Source: Eleginops maclovinus (taxonomy: Eukaryota; Chordata; Actinopteri; Perciformes; Eleginopidae). From it: DNA of 64,000 nucleotides. Both the position numbers and the translations under genes were made by a program. Below are positions 24,654-35,999 of the stretch, in pieces (the first letter of the stretch is position 1; each line of letters starts with the position of its first letter). Below the pieces are notes generated by a model. That model did not search any database, had not been told where the DNA came from, and was given only the letters and a program-made list of their open reading frames with translations. The DNA lies in assembly GCF_036324505.1 (NCBI RefSeq), contig NC_086364.1, positions 12,182,148-12,246,147 on the forward strand, in the 5' to 3' direction.

Positions 24654-27601
24654 TCAATTGTTTGACGGTCTGCAGAGAGAAATAAATAAGATTGTCAGCA
24701 AGAAGGAAAACAAACACACTTAATTGACAAAACTGAAGTTACTCACTTGGCCCATTCAACATTGAGAATAAGATGATCGTATCCAAATCCTGACACTCCT
24801 GCGATGGCTCTGGCTGCATCCTCCCGACGGTGGAAACTGATGAAGGCGAATCCCTGCGGAGAACAAAGAGGGTGGTTGATGGATGGTACAACTTTAACCT
24901 GCTGCGTTTCTGCCCATTATCATTTCTATTGAGTAACTGTATCATGTAAGCCATGCAATTTCTTCAAACAAAAGTATAAAAAAGACAATATACACATAAG
25001 GCTTACAATTACAAGGAGAAAACATTATAAAAGGTTTCACAGAGTCCCGCAGTTTTTATTGCTCTACTAATTAGTCTATTTGTGTCCTGAGTTCTATTTT
25101 ATGTGGTTTCTTCTTAGTACAGTTAAATGTAGTCTTTTCCATATCAAATAGAAATGTTTGAAATGGTCATTGTCATCTGTTGAAAAACTCAATAGTACAT
25201 ACTTTGAGCGAACACTACAGTCAAGATACTCTCTACAGTGCTGCTACTTTGTGTTATACTTTTATACTTCCGCCTCTCATCTGATTGTTTGTGTATTTTA
25301 CAGGTGTTTGTGTTGTTGAGGGTCAGCACTGACCTTGGACTGCCCAGTATTCTTGTCCTTGGCCAGATAGATCCTAGAGATGGAGCCAAATGGTCTGAAG
25401 AGCTCCTGCAAGTCCGTCTCGCGGGTGTCCTCAGACAGATTGGTCACACGAATAGTGGCATTGTCATCAGCTATTGGGGGCAGAGATACAGCATCAATAT
25501 CGAGCAACGGTTTGTTGGTGAATAATGTTTATGTAAGGAATGGGTATATAGAGAGTTTGTTTTAACTTACAGCCTCCCCTCCGGTTGGGCTGCATGGACT
25601 CTCCTCGCCGCGTGCTTCCATCCCTCAGGCTCGGGGGGACATACTTCCCAGTCTTGCTCTGCGCAGGCTGTGCCGGCTCTGGCTCTGTTGTTCACAAGCA
25701 AACAATGGAAAAACAGGCCATATTAGTCATGACTTTAGAAAGGTCCAAAACACAAGTGGATCATGAATGACAGATCTAAATTTGAATAGGATGTGTTGGT
25801 ACCAGAGCCAGCAGGCTTGTCCTTGTCTGCTGTGGAAAGCCCAAGCTGCTCAGCCAGCTCCTTCTGCATGGGGCCCAGGGTGTCCTTGTATGGACAGCGG
25901 GTGGTCCAATGGTCGCCTTTGCAAATACGGCAAGACACAATCTTCTGTCCTTTCAGTTTGTTCATGGGATCCTCCTCCTGGTCTTGGGCATTTAAGTCCT
26001 ACAAGAAGTAAGATGAGAAACTCAGTAACAAGCGTAACCAAGAAAATAACAAATCCATACCACATTCATGCATCTCAGCATGTTTTATGTGGACCTTAAC
26101 TCATCACTAAGCAGCGACAGGACATCCTGAGGTCCCAAAGGCTACTCACCTCTTTGCTGGAGATGAATGTCATGAAGACATCGTCACTGACTGTGGTGGT
26201 GGCAACATTGGGACCTGCTGCATCAAACTCAGAGTTGCCAAATTTCTTCCAGTTCTGAAATAAGAAAACAATATCAAATATGGACCCTGACCTAACCCAA
26301 AATCGTACTAATTTCAAAGTGAGTGCAAATAGAATTAACTTAGAAGCAAACCTTTCTCCTGGCAACAGCTTTTGAGGCTTTCCTTGTCTCGATCTTGAAG
26401 GTCCGCACAATCTTGGCGACAAAAAGGCAGGAAATGCACAATCCATTTAATATGTCACACAAGCAAATTGTTTGTATTCCTGTAATCAAACTACTGGTGT
26501 ACAGCTGAATCTCTTATAGTGATCACTCTCATGGTGATGACTGATCCAGCTCAAAGTGATCACAATAAGCAGTCGACAAATGTGTTTTTGTTTCTTTATA
26601 GTAAAGCATATTCAACAGCATCTTCATGATTACAGAGGTCTCATAGCACAGGTAAAATGACGCTAAAAACAATCATCATTTCGAAGCCTTTCAGGTTTTC
26701 CACAGCTGCTGTCTGCATGAAATACAGGCTTACCTAAACCAGCATTATAAACAATCATGACAGATGCAAGAACATATACCTTAGTGAAGCTCAACTTACC
26801 TTAAACTTCTTTCCATCATCATCTATTTTATATTCTGTGATGGTCTTAATATTTCCTTTGATGGTTTCCTTAGGAGGGGGTAGTGTGCCTGACAAAATAA
26901 TGTACCGTGAAGTTAGACAAGACAGAGGGGAAAGTAAACGATGCACTGTAAGTCACATCTCATCTCTTCATCACATCGCCAGGTCTGAACTAATCTAGGA
27001 CATAACACTACAGACTTGCTTTGCCTAAATGGAAAATGTGTACGCTTATGAAGACTCGTTTCAGTTTGTATGTTTATTTCGTAGATAACCGAATCTTATG
27101 TATACGTCTAAGGCCTGGGACGTAGCTATCTTGCTCACTTTTAGCTATCGTGCCGTTACCAGTGTATGGCACTGCCTACGTCACTGTCGACAGCATATGT
27201 CAACTAGCTACACATTTGATCAATACAATCATTAGTGTATGTCAGAGACGCAAATGTAACATCCAAGCCGTTCGAACATAATATATCCGAAAAACACAGG
27301 TATGTTTATTTTTCTATAGTATTACAGCCAGCAACCACGTGGAAGTGGAAGCAGCCTAGTCGGCCTCCTCCTCCGGCTCCGGACTACTAGAGATGAGCTA
27401 GTTTTAGCATACTACGCTAACTAATGTTAGCTTTCTTACCTTCATCTACTTCCTCCTCCACTTGGTCTGCCCAGCTGGGCTTGGAACTGGAAAGTACAGA
27501 TTGACAAGCAGCATTAGATTAATCGATAAAGACCTCTCGCACAAGCAGAGATAAAGAAATCTTTGTAATAACACTCACTCGTCGTATTCCATCGACGGCA
27601 T
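24654..27601 (-). CDS. eif3g: Eukaryotic translation initiation factor 3 subunit G, complete, 10 exons
   Basis: RNA-binding subunit of the eIF3 complex, acting with eIF4B-like functions in 43S scanning and re-initiation in the cytoplasm. Coding exons, high to low: 27601-27579, 27486-27440, 26888-26800, 26411-26352, 26254-26150, 25998-25803, 25684-25571, 25470-25334, 24853-24747, 24669-24654. All phases join; 894 nt, 297 aa, close to other vertebrates. Seen: N-terminus [20 protein letters not shown]; a conserved eIF3g N-terminal domain (about 35-150, [20 protein letters not shown]); a zinc knuckle [13 protein letters not shown] (about 160); a linker with a YVPPSLR motif; and a C-terminal RRM (about 215-290) with RNP-like [10 protein letters not shown] and GFAFISF. 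It ends KPSNN. The gene is convergent with dnmt1, with the transposon cluster lying between the two 3' ends. Confidence 0.97.
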
Positions 27602-27916
27602 CCTCTCGGCTAGCTTAGCTTCAGGACCGTAAAGAGCGGTGGAGTGCTAGCCGAGGAACCTAGTCGAGCCGCCAATGAAAATACTTCCGGTTATCTTCAC
27701 AATAAAATGACCGATTTTGTTTAATTGAAGCTTCACAATAAGAGTCCTGTTATAGGACTGACTCACTGAAAATAAAGTGTATTCACCAGACAATTGTTTC
27801 ATCTGACAAATGTTTTATTGTCTTCATTAAAAATGCTATTTTATTTTATTGTAATTACAATATCTTGTTTTTATGCTGCTGTAACACACAAATGTCCCAA
27901 ATTGGGAACTATTAAG

Positions 27917-27997
<81 letters not shown>
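27917..27997. repeat. (TGTC)n tetranucleotide microsatellite
   Basis: About 20 uninterrupted copies of TGTC, roughly 320 bp upstream of the eif3g start. Open frames across it (poly LSVC or TDRQ) are artefacts of the repeat. Confidence 0.98.
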
Positions 27998-27999
<2 letters not shown>

Positions 28000-28138
28000 A
28001 ACTGATTTGATTTGATTTATTAAACTGATTTTTAAACTTGATCTATCAAAAGGTCTTCTGTTCAATCATGTAACAGGGGGGAGTTTGCGCTGTAATGAAC
28101 CATGCTGCTAACATGCTGACTTGAAGAAATGAAAAACA

Positions 28139-28330
28139 AAGTCAAAGTCCACTTTATTGTCAAAGTTTCCACATGAGTTATACATACACAACATTGAAAT
28201 ACCGTTTCTGGCAGTCCCACAGTGCAAATATAACCAAGAACATGTAACATAAAAAGATAGGAGCCTAGAAAAAAAAGGGGGAGTAAAAAGGGGTATACAA
28301 AAAAAAACCCAAAGTAATATATACATATAT
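28139..28330. repeat. Probable dispersed retroelement tail (teleost LINE/SINE-like)
   Basis: The words GTCCACTTTATTGTCAAAGT and GAAATACCGTTTCTGGCAGTCCCACAGTGCAA resemble a very common interspersed teleost repeat. It is followed by an A-rich stretch. It lies just downstream of p2ry11, perhaps in its 3' flank. The class assignment is from memory of fish repeats and is uncertain. Confidence 0.4.
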
Positions 28331-28373
28331 TAGACACAATCAACACAAGGCAACCTACAACAACAAGTTATTC

Positions 28374-28379
28374 TTTATT
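28374..28379 (-). terminator. p2ry11 polyadenylation signal AATAAA (minus strand)
   Basis: TTTATT on the plus strand, about 115 bases beyond the p2ry11 stop codon, reads AATAAA on the coding strand. Confidence 0.5.
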
Positions 28380-28493
28380 TCAGATGGTTTTGTTTCAAAT
28401 TTAACAGAAGAATAACTTTCAGCAATAACAACTCCAGAACTAAAAGCAAGTTTTGCAGCATGACATTATGTTGTGTATCAAGCAAAAGCAGCT

Positions 28494-29420
28494 CTACTTC
28501 TTTATCACCCCCAGGTGTTTTTCCTCTGAGCTCTTCCCACAACATGCTACTCTTATGCTGTCGAACAAAGCCATGTATAGGATGGGATGGATACACATGT
28601 TCAGAGTTGCAAGTCCCTTGGACACCTGATACATGTCATAGACCCAACATTTAAATTGTTCATGGGTCCTCTGATATAAGTGATAGATCTGGAAGATGTG
28701 GTAAGGCACAAATGAAATGGCATACAGCACAATCACTGATCCAACCAACAGGCCTATCTTGCGTTTCTCCAGGGTGGTTAAACTGACATTTTTCCACACC
28801 ACTGAAATAACCACACAGTAGGAAGTGAAAGTAACAACAAAGGGAAGCAGACACCCAAACACAGCAAGGAATATTTTGTAGTAGAAGTAAGAAAGATGTT
28901 TATCCTTGTTTGAGAAGGACACACAGTGAATGTTCTTAGTGTGCTCATTGAGGAAAACTGAGGCAAATTTCAACTCAGGGCAGGAAATGACTCCCACAAC
29001 AATCCAGATGATGACACTGACAACCTTGGCATGGAAGGGCTCTACATAGGACCGGGTGAAGAAGGGACAAGCGATGGCCACACATCGGTTCACACTTATT
29101 GCCATGATGAAGAAGAGGCTTACATACAGGTTACAGGTGAAAAGAAACCTCTCTATTTTACACAAGGCTTCACCAAACACCCAGCATTTCCCCTGGGAGT
29201 AGTAGACTATAAGCAAAGGCAAGGTCAGGACATACAGCAGGTCACTGATGGCCAGGTTACAGGACAGGACCACCCCGGTGTGCCAGTTCCTTCTCTCTCT
29301 GACCACCAGCAGCCACAGGGCAAATACGTTTCCTGCCAGGGCCATGATGAACTCCACCCCATACATCGAGGGCAGCAGGGCAATTTGAAACCTCTCACAA
29401 ATAAAGGAGTTGTTCTCCAT
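28494..29420 (-). CDS. p2ry11: P2Y11-like purinergic G-protein-coupled receptor
   Basis: Class A receptor for extracellular nucleotides at the plasma membrane; mammalian P2Y11 responds to ATP and couples to Gq and Gs. One coding exon, 308 aa, seven hydrophobic segments. Diagnostic shared stretches with P2RY11: VEFxxAxxGN in TM1, NLAISDLL in TM2, CKIERFLFTCNL leading into TM3, PFFTRSYVEPFHAKVVS after TM3, FVPYHI in TM6 and CIHPILYMA in TM7 (HPxxY instead of DPxxY, as in human). The DRY-type triplet is NRC. The C-tail is short: human is about 374 aa. There is probably a non-coding 5' exon: a donor rc(TCTTAC) at 29672-29677 and an acceptor just above 29485 are well formed. It lies downstream of ppan in the same direction, as in mammals. 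Confidence 0.93.
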   Translation of the reverse strand: MENNSFICERFQIALLPSMYGVEFIMALAGNVFALWLLVVRERRNWHTGVVLSCNLAISDLLYVLTLPLLIVYYSQGKCWVFGEALCKIERFLFTCNLYVSLFFIMAISVNRCVAIACPFFTRSYVEPFHAKVVSVIIWIVVGVISCPELKFASVFLNEHTKNIHCVSFSNKDKHLSYFYYKIFLAVFGCLLPFVVTFTSYCVVISVVWKNVSLTTLEKRKIGLLVGSVIVLYAISFVPYHIFQIYHLYQRTHEQFKCWVYDMYQVSKGLATLNMCIHPILYMALFDSIRVACCGKSSEEKHLGVIKK

Positions 29421-29677
29421 CTCGATCTCAGCTGAAGGTTATTTTGTTATGGAGTTTCTTTCTCACAGATTGTACCACCCAATTGCTGTAAATTGAAGAA
29501 TGTTTGTTCAGTGACTTGTAATAAGTCATATTTCTTTTTGTAAACTTAAGTGCAGTTCATATTTGTGAAGTTAAATATGAGAAGTAAGGAAATCTATGCA
29601 GATAACCATTTTTACGACATTAAATGTTATCTATATAAAAAAAATATGAAATGTAAATGATGAAAGCTTTATCTTAC

Positions 29678-30987
29678 CGGTAGGATTTGAATTGCAGTGT
29701 TCTGTAAAGTGGCTTATAAGCTTAAAGTTCATTTCCTTTGTGGTATCTGTAATGAAACTGACAGAATTTCCTCAACCATCATAATCTTTTTAGGCATCTG
29801 ACTCTAAGGCAAAAAGGGTGAAAGAGGGCTTTTATTAACCTTAAAATAACTTCCTCTTAAAGTGTGCATTACGCTATTTGAAGAAGTAAAACTATGAAGA
29901 AACACATGCCATGCGTTTGCCAAACACACTAGCAAAAAGAGTTTACAGCTTTAATATTTGTCATATTAGTGTTTCAGTGCTTAACCATGTTCATATTCTA
30001 ACAGATTACTCATTCAAATTGTCAGACACTACATTTGAACAAAAGGACCCCAAAAGTACTCTTCATAATGTTGTTAATGACGAATATTAAAATACAAACC
30101 TGCATTCACTTTGTTTGAATATTTGTATTTAGTTATAGATCTGTTGTCTTGTTTCAACTTCGTTGATTGGATATACTTAAAAACCTCTTGAACAGTTTGG
30201 ATGTATCTTTTAAGTATAGCTAACTTTTATCTGTGTTCTACTTGTTGACCATCTTCAAATGTTTTTACAAGCAATCACAAGTCACTATATTTTTTGTGTC
30301 AAATAAAATAAAATAAATAAACATATGGCTATTTGTGTTTTTTTCTCTGTAACTATTTTTCTCATTTGTGCTGCAGCCAATATCTGCCACATCTGCTCTA
30401 AACATCCGGTCCTTTCCCCTCAAATAACTTTCTCTAATGTTTCTTTCTCAATATCTTCCATATTGCTGATGCACCGAAGATATATTCTATTCGGAAGGCT
30501 TTCTAAACCGTAAATTATATTTTCTTTTAATAGAGTTTGGGCTATAGTCAAAATCCGTGCGAGATATCAAATAATTACAATGACAAGACATGTAGATTAC
30601 ATTTCGGGGTTCTATTTTGTACTTCGCTTTGAGTGGTACTTTGAATAAATGACCGTTTACTCTGAAATACATGTACCTTAAATCAGTGAACTGCTACAAA
30701 TTACTGTTTCATTTTGCATGGTCTATTAAACAATGTTTTCCAACACACACGAGCCGTTTTAAACAACCAAACGAAGTTAAACACTTGGTGTACTATAATA
30801 TTTTTCACTAGTGTAACGTATAGCAAACTGATCCGATACAATACTTAGCTACTTACACTTGAATCTTGAAGGCATGGATGGATATCAGCGCAGGAGAATC
30901 AGCAAAACTAACTCAAAAGCAATGGGCGCAACTTTTAGAGATCGGGGGAGTCGCACATCGAGATACCCGGAAGATCAGTGATAACAC
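29678..30987. other. Flank between p2ry11 and hAT element, no further gene seen
   Basis: AT-rich sequence. The only support for a feature is a candidate non-coding first exon of p2ry11 starting near 29678 on the minus strand. No coding exon, RNA gene or complete repeat is recognisable. Confidence 0.5.
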
Positions 30988-32031
30988 CAGAGGCGGCTGG
31001 CCCATAGGGGGCGCTGGGGCTCTGCCCCACCAGCTGTTGAGGGGAAAAAATATTTTTTGCATATTTTTTTTTAAATCAATGTCAGTTTTACTTAATAGTG
31101 TGTGTGCCTACATGCAATTTAAATCATTTAAACAACATTTCCACCAACTAACACTCATTAAACAGTGAATTTCCACTGACAGACAGTGTATCATTCTCTC
31201 ATGGGGCGATCAGCAAAGTGCCCCTGACCGGCAGCTAAACAGCCAATCCGGTTATGGTTGCTAGGGAGAAATTATGAATAATTGGCCTATCAACGTCGCC
31301 AAATTTAACGCCGGTGGGGCGCTGGAAATTTAGCCCCAACTGCTACGTAAAATGCGTGAAGGTTTAGGATTGCTGTAGCTACATAAAGAGCCAGCGATAG
31401 TTTTTTTTCGTAGTGCGACTCCCAGACTCTGTCCTACGCTACGTGGGGAAAAAATACGCGCGACGACGAAGAGAGATGATGGCGATGTAATATGTAATAA
31501 TATTATAGTATGTAATTGTAATATAGTTGTGGAGAATGCTTTGTTGTTTCTCTCAGGCTGTGACATGCAATGACAACTGTATGGCACTGATGCTGTTTTC
31601 TCCAAGTAAATGCATTTTCCCTTGAGAGAGGGTATTAAAATAATCTGTTTATGTAAAAGTTTTTGAAAATAACTTGGTTCTAAATTCTTTGTATATGTTA
31701 CATTTTAATAGGAAAGTTCTGTTTCATTCTCTCTTCTCAACCCACACTCACTCATTCACTCACTCACTGTTGATTTGTATAGATTCAGCTGAAATCATAC
31801 CCGTGTTGTTAATTTATCCCTTGATTGTATTGTATAGTATTTGATAGCATAAAGTCTAATATAGCTGTAAATTGTTACTTTTTCTGTGAAGCTGGAAACT
31901 GTGAAATTAAATTATGATTGTGGAACTGTAGTCATTTCCCGACTGTTCATTTGAATGCTTATGCTAGATTAGGCAGGGAAATCTGTTGGCACACTAGCCC
32001 CACCAAGATTTTTTTTCACCAGCCGCCACTG
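30988..32031. mobile_element. Non-autonomous hAT element, 1,044 bp, perfect 8-bp target duplication
   Basis: The left end CAGAGGCGGCTGG and the complement of the right end, CAGTGGCGGCTGG, match at 12 of 13 positions. Identical 8-bp flanks GATAACAC stand at 30980-30987 and 32032-32039. Both subterminal regions carry a GGGGCTxxGCCCCACC-like word. No transposase frame is present. This is a deletion derivative or large MITE inserted between p2ry11 and ppan. Confidence 0.93.
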
Positions 32032-32423
32032 GATAACACCTAATGGCACATTCTTAAAATTCTCCATGGTTTTTCGGCACTAAACTCGAATTGCAATGCT
32101 AAATCTGTGACCCTTGAACATTTTAAATAGACCTCCTGAATCTATCAAATAATTATTTTATCCAGCACTGTGAATGTTATTCTTGCATTTTATATCAATT
32201 GTGTCTAGTTTTAATTTATTAAAATGACATTTTATCATGACTTCCTTTAGCACTGTAGGCTACTTATGCTTTTATTTTTTGTTGCATTGCACTTTTAAGT
32301 TACCTTGTTTGAATGTGCCATATAACAAATAAACTGGGATTGTTTTATGGAAATTAAAGGACTATGACTGCACTAATTAACAGATGAGAAAAAGACTATT
32401 CATCGAGGCAATTGTTTTAACAC

Positions 32424-32429
32424 TTTATT
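32424..32429 (-). terminator. ppan polyadenylation signal AATAAA (minus strand)
   Basis: TTTATT on the plus strand, about 165 bases past the ppan stop, reads AATAAA on the coding strand. Confidence 0.6.
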
Positions 32430-32594
32430 GAACAGGTACAATTTCAATATTCATTTGTACAGTGTGAAAAATATAGAACATTCTTCTGCTGATTTTCAGC
32501 AATAAACAGTTTCACATACGTCACTCACTGCTGCCACCTGGTGGTCAAGCATAACACATTTGATGTCGAAGTCCAGAAAGAAGAGGGGAGGGGT

Positions 32595-35500
32595 TCAGCC
32601 TTTTCCCTTCCTCTGTTTAAAGCCTTGCTTTGCTCCTGCACCTTTCTTCCTAAAGGCCGAACTGCTTTTTGGACCTTTAGAGTTGAAAGATTTGTCCTTG
32701 TTTTTGTTTCCAAACGTTTTGTTCCCTTCAAATCTCTTCTTCCCACCAAACTTTTCCCTATCGCCAGTTTTCTTTGCTCCGAATGCCTTTCCACCAGGCT
32801 TCATTTTCCTTCCAAATGGCTTCTCCCCATCCCCCGAATTCTTCCATCCTTTTCCAGTGTTTCCGTCCCTCTGATATCCTCCTGGAGTCTTTCTCTTCGG
32901 GGATTTAGAATCTCTGTCTTTTCTAAACGGTTTACCAGGTGACATTTTCCTCATCTTTGCAGGTCCATGAGACCAATCGGAACTATGCTTCCTCTTGGTA
33001 CTTGGGAACATGTCTGGAAAAAAAAAAAAAAAGGTAAACACACAAAAAAGAAAGACCTCGTAGCTAATGGTTTAAAGGATAGCAATTATTTTCACCTTCA
33101 TCTGGCTCCTGTCCCACAGCTTGTCTGTAGTACTCCACCTCATCATCAGATTCAACAGCAGCCGGCCGATCCTCTTGCATCCCAGGATCCTCTACCTCAC
33201 TGTCCTCTTCAGCCTCCTCTTCAGCACGTTTCTTCTTGATGCCTTCCATGCTCCTTTTCCTTTTAGGCAGGAAAAAAAATATCAATTTAATACTTTAACC
33301 AGATTAAAAATTGACATATGTATAAGGTCATATTCTCATGTCAGGACCATCTTAAAAGCTAGTATATTACTTGTTGTCTTCTCGTTTTTCATTCTTTTGA
33401 GCAACATCTTGCTCCTGCTTTTTCCTGCGGGCCTGCTTCTCTTTAAGCTGGGCCTCCTTTCGTTTCAGGATCTCCTGTATTTCCTCTTCTGTCTTGGAGA
33501 CTTGCAAACATAGAAATTAACTTCAAATTAAAATACAATTTATACCCAGTGTACGGTATAATGTGTAAACTTAAGATGCATCAGTAAGCGTTTACTTTTT
33601 GAGAGAAATCATATTATTCATAATGATTTTGTCATCATGTACATCAAAATATGTCACATAGAAAGATGAAGGACAGTAGTGCACTCACTCATGGTGTGAT
33701 AAAGGACATTCCCATCTCCCATGCCTTCTTGTATCTTCATCAGCTGCAGGGTCATGCGAGGACCAATCTGAGAACACAGTGTAACTATTCAGGTTCCACC
33801 AGGGTACCAAGATTGTTTTCAACAGCTTTACTCCCTCAGCACGCTCACCTCTGTCAAACGGACAGCACTCTGCTGGGAGGCCATGTTGCCTCGGCCGGAG
33901 TAGACCTGTGGAAGTTCAGTGATGTTGTGCTCCCCGTCTTGCTCTGCCTCACTTTCTGAAAGGTTTGCTCCCCTGAGAGTTGTAGAGAACACACAATAGT
34001 TGATCAGATTTAAAAATCATCAATTCAGCAGATGGAAACAAAGAATTTCAATCCCTGTGTTAGCACAGCTACTTCCCACTAAGCATTTGCATAAACATTT
34101 ACATGAAAAGGATCTTACTTCATCATCAGCTCGCTGATATCCTCAAACTTGCTCATGTTGGGGAACCTCTCCTGCATCAGCTTTTTGACTCCACGGCTCA
34201 TTCCCACAGGGACAACCTTCAGGCTGCTGCAGGTTGGAAACATGATCATGCGTGTCAGTCTAACAATTACTTACAATATAAATAGAGATATGGTTATGGT
34301 GTTGAGGCTCATCAGTGCGTTTACTTTGAACATACATCACTGAACAGTCAAGTCAAAAATCTTTCATCATTTGAGCCCAACATCTCTGCTGTCAAGCCCT
34401 TCGCTAGAGCACACAGAGCAAAAACAAAAAAGTACTTACTAGTGACGGAATTCTATTTCCTGGGTGTCTGGGTTGTAATTCAGCAGCACACACCTCTTGA
34501 TATTGTTGAGGCTTACCTGGAAAAACACAATTTTCTTGTTTTTTCTTGCAAGAAGCAATTGATAAATGTTTACAATGTTGAATGCTCAAAGATTAATGAA
34601 TCAGAAAGCGTTTACTTTTGATAAATCTTCAAAGGAAATCTCAGAAGACTATACAATCATCATGCCAACAGGGCTTTAAATCTTGAGTCAATCACAAAAG
34701 GGCAATATTACTGTAATAAAAAAAAACATACCTTGTGCACATTAATGGAAGGAAACATGTTCTGAAACATGGTGGCCATGAGTTTAACATGCATGCCGTC
34801 AGATCCAAAGTTGTTGAGGATTAATAAAGGATGATGTGTGAACTGCTGCTCGTGCATCCTGTGCTTCTTCAGAGAGGAAACCACATCTTTGCCAAGGGAG
34901 TACTGAAAAGAGATAAAAAGAGTCCTTAGTAGCGTAGGAAAACATGCAAGCATACATGACATTTGCAGTTTGGGCACATCAGTGCGTTTACTTTGAAAAC
35001 ATCACTAACAGTCACATATTAAATTGTCATCATTTGAGCCCATCTACTTATTGTACTTTATTTCAATAATGTGATCATATAATTACCTTTAGCACTCGGA
35101 AATGAAGCATTGGACCTTTCGGAAGTCGTGCCAGTCTCTGAAAGCACAAACAAAAACGGTTGGATTGAGAACAGGCTAATCATGGCAAAACTGAAAAAGT
35201 CCTTCAACACCCAACTGCTGTTTTTCTTAATAGGTTATTTATTTAAATCTTACCAGGTTTACACAGGTGGGTGTTTTGCTGAATATCATGAAGTGTGTTA
35301 CTCCTAGAGGTCCTGCAATAGCCACAAAGTCTTTCAGCACATTCTTTTTCCTAACCTAGTAAAAATAAAAAGCACAACATTAGATATAGTTGAAGTGAAA
35401 GAACTTGTGAAATGAAAGATACTTGCACATTAAAATATATCAAGAAAAACTAAATATTTTTACTCAAAATCATCAAATAAATCCCACCGACCTTCAGTGA

Positions 35501-35998
35501 CTCTGCAGTGTAGGGTTCCATGACTCTCCGCACATCCTCGATGAGCTGACCCACGTTTTTCCCAATCTGTCCCCGATGAAACACGAAGGAGTGGGGGATA
35601 GCTCCGTAAACCTCCTCGGCCACATGGTTAGCTGTGGCTCTCGACTTCTTTTGGTTCTTGGTCTGAAAAACACAACTAATACATTAACTGTCATGAACTC
35701 ATTTGGTTAAATGACACTCAGAAAACGCAGAATACTGCTTGATTTGGCTCTGAATTACAATTAGAGCTTTATGGTAATTTAGATTAAAAAAAAAAGCTAA
35801 ACAAAAAAGCTAACGTACATGATTACCCAGCTCTACTAACAGTCACACACATCCACCAAAAACGGTGCTTTATCTTTCTCATATAACATACATCACACGT
35901 TCAATCATTAAATAGACTGATAAATAAAAGTAAGTCTAACAATTATCCTTAAGGCTAACCTTTTAGCAAAGGCCGTCACTTACCTTTGATTTCCCCAT
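32595..35998 (-). CDS. ppan: Peter pan homolog (ribosome biogenesis, Brix domain), complete, 12 exons
   Basis: Nucleolar Brix-domain protein (yeast Ssf1/Ssf2) needed for 60S subunit assembly and 27S pre-rRNA processing. Exons high to low: 35998-35984, 35662-35492, 35355-35254, 35137-35087, 34902-34732, 34516-34440, 34226-34119, 33972-33849, 33767-33689, 33500-33371, 33259-33096, 33013-32595. Phases all join; 1,611 nt, 536 aa. The start MGKSKTKNQKK is followed by the Brix domain (about 25-300: PHSFVFHRGQIGKN, VRRVMEPYTAESLKVRKKN, FGSDGMHVKLMATMFQNMFP). An acidic segment (EAEEDSEVEDP) and a Lys/Gly/Arg-rich tail, typical of nucleolar proteins, follow. Four introns contain snoRNA genes. A palindromic E-box upstream fits its known regulation by MYC. 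Confidence 0.96.
33575..33645 (-). ncRNA. C/D-box snoRNA, predicted guide for 18S C797 (copy in ppan intron 9)
   Basis: Minus-strand RNA. C box ATGATGA is the complement of 33632-33638 and D box CTGA the complement of 33581-33584. Closing stem: GATGTA with TGCATC (one G-U). The antisense element AAAGTAAACGCTT (complement of 33586-33598) pairs with 18S rRNA AAGCGUUUACUUU directly upstream of D. The base five positions before D faces the C that precedes G-U, that is human C797. It lies wholly in the intron between exons 9 and 10. Confidence 0.85.
34305..34378 (-). ncRNA. snord105: C/D-box snoRNA, SNORD105-like, predicted guide for 18S U799 (ppan intron 6)
   Basis: Minus-strand RNA of about 74 nt. 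Stem GGGCTCA/TGAGCCT, C box ATGATGA (34364-34370), C' box GTGATGT (34334-34340), D box CTGA (34312-34315). The antisense element TTCAAAGTAAACGC (34317-34330) is a perfect 14-nt complement of 18S rRNA GCGUUUACUUUGAA. The fifth base before D faces U799. Mammalian PPAN introns host SNORD105 and SNORD105B, so host and target agree. Confidence 0.92.
34596..34668 (-). ncRNA. C/D-box snoRNA, predicted guide for 18S C797 (ppan intron 5)
   Basis: Minus-strand RNA. C box ATGATGA (34657-34663), D' box CTGA (34641-34644), D box CTGA (34601-34604). Antisense element AAAGTAAACGCTT(T) (34605-34618) complements 18S AAGCGUUUACUUU. The register is two bases off that of the U799 copies, so the fifth base before D faces C797. 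No strong closing stem is visible, which is the weak point. Confidence 0.8.
34971..35042 (-). ncRNA. snord105: C/D-box snoRNA, SNORD105-like, predicted guide for 18S U799 (ppan intron 4)
   Basis: Minus-strand RNA of about 72 nt. Stem TGGGC/GCCCA, C box ATGATGA (35027-35033), C' GTGATGT (34999-35005), D box CTGA (34979-34982). Antisense element TTCAAAGTAAACGC (34984-34997) complements the same 14 nt of 18S rRNA as the intron 6 copy. The two are clearly paralogous along most of their length. Confidence 0.92.
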
Positions 35999-35999
35999 T

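Noticed and set aside
27871..28065. Frames of TDRQ or LSVC repeats
   Set aside because: Produced by the (TGTC)n microsatellite.
32541..32942. Plus-strand frames of 104-133 codons opposite the last ppan exon
   Set aside because: They are antisense shadows of the Lys/Gly-rich ppan tail.
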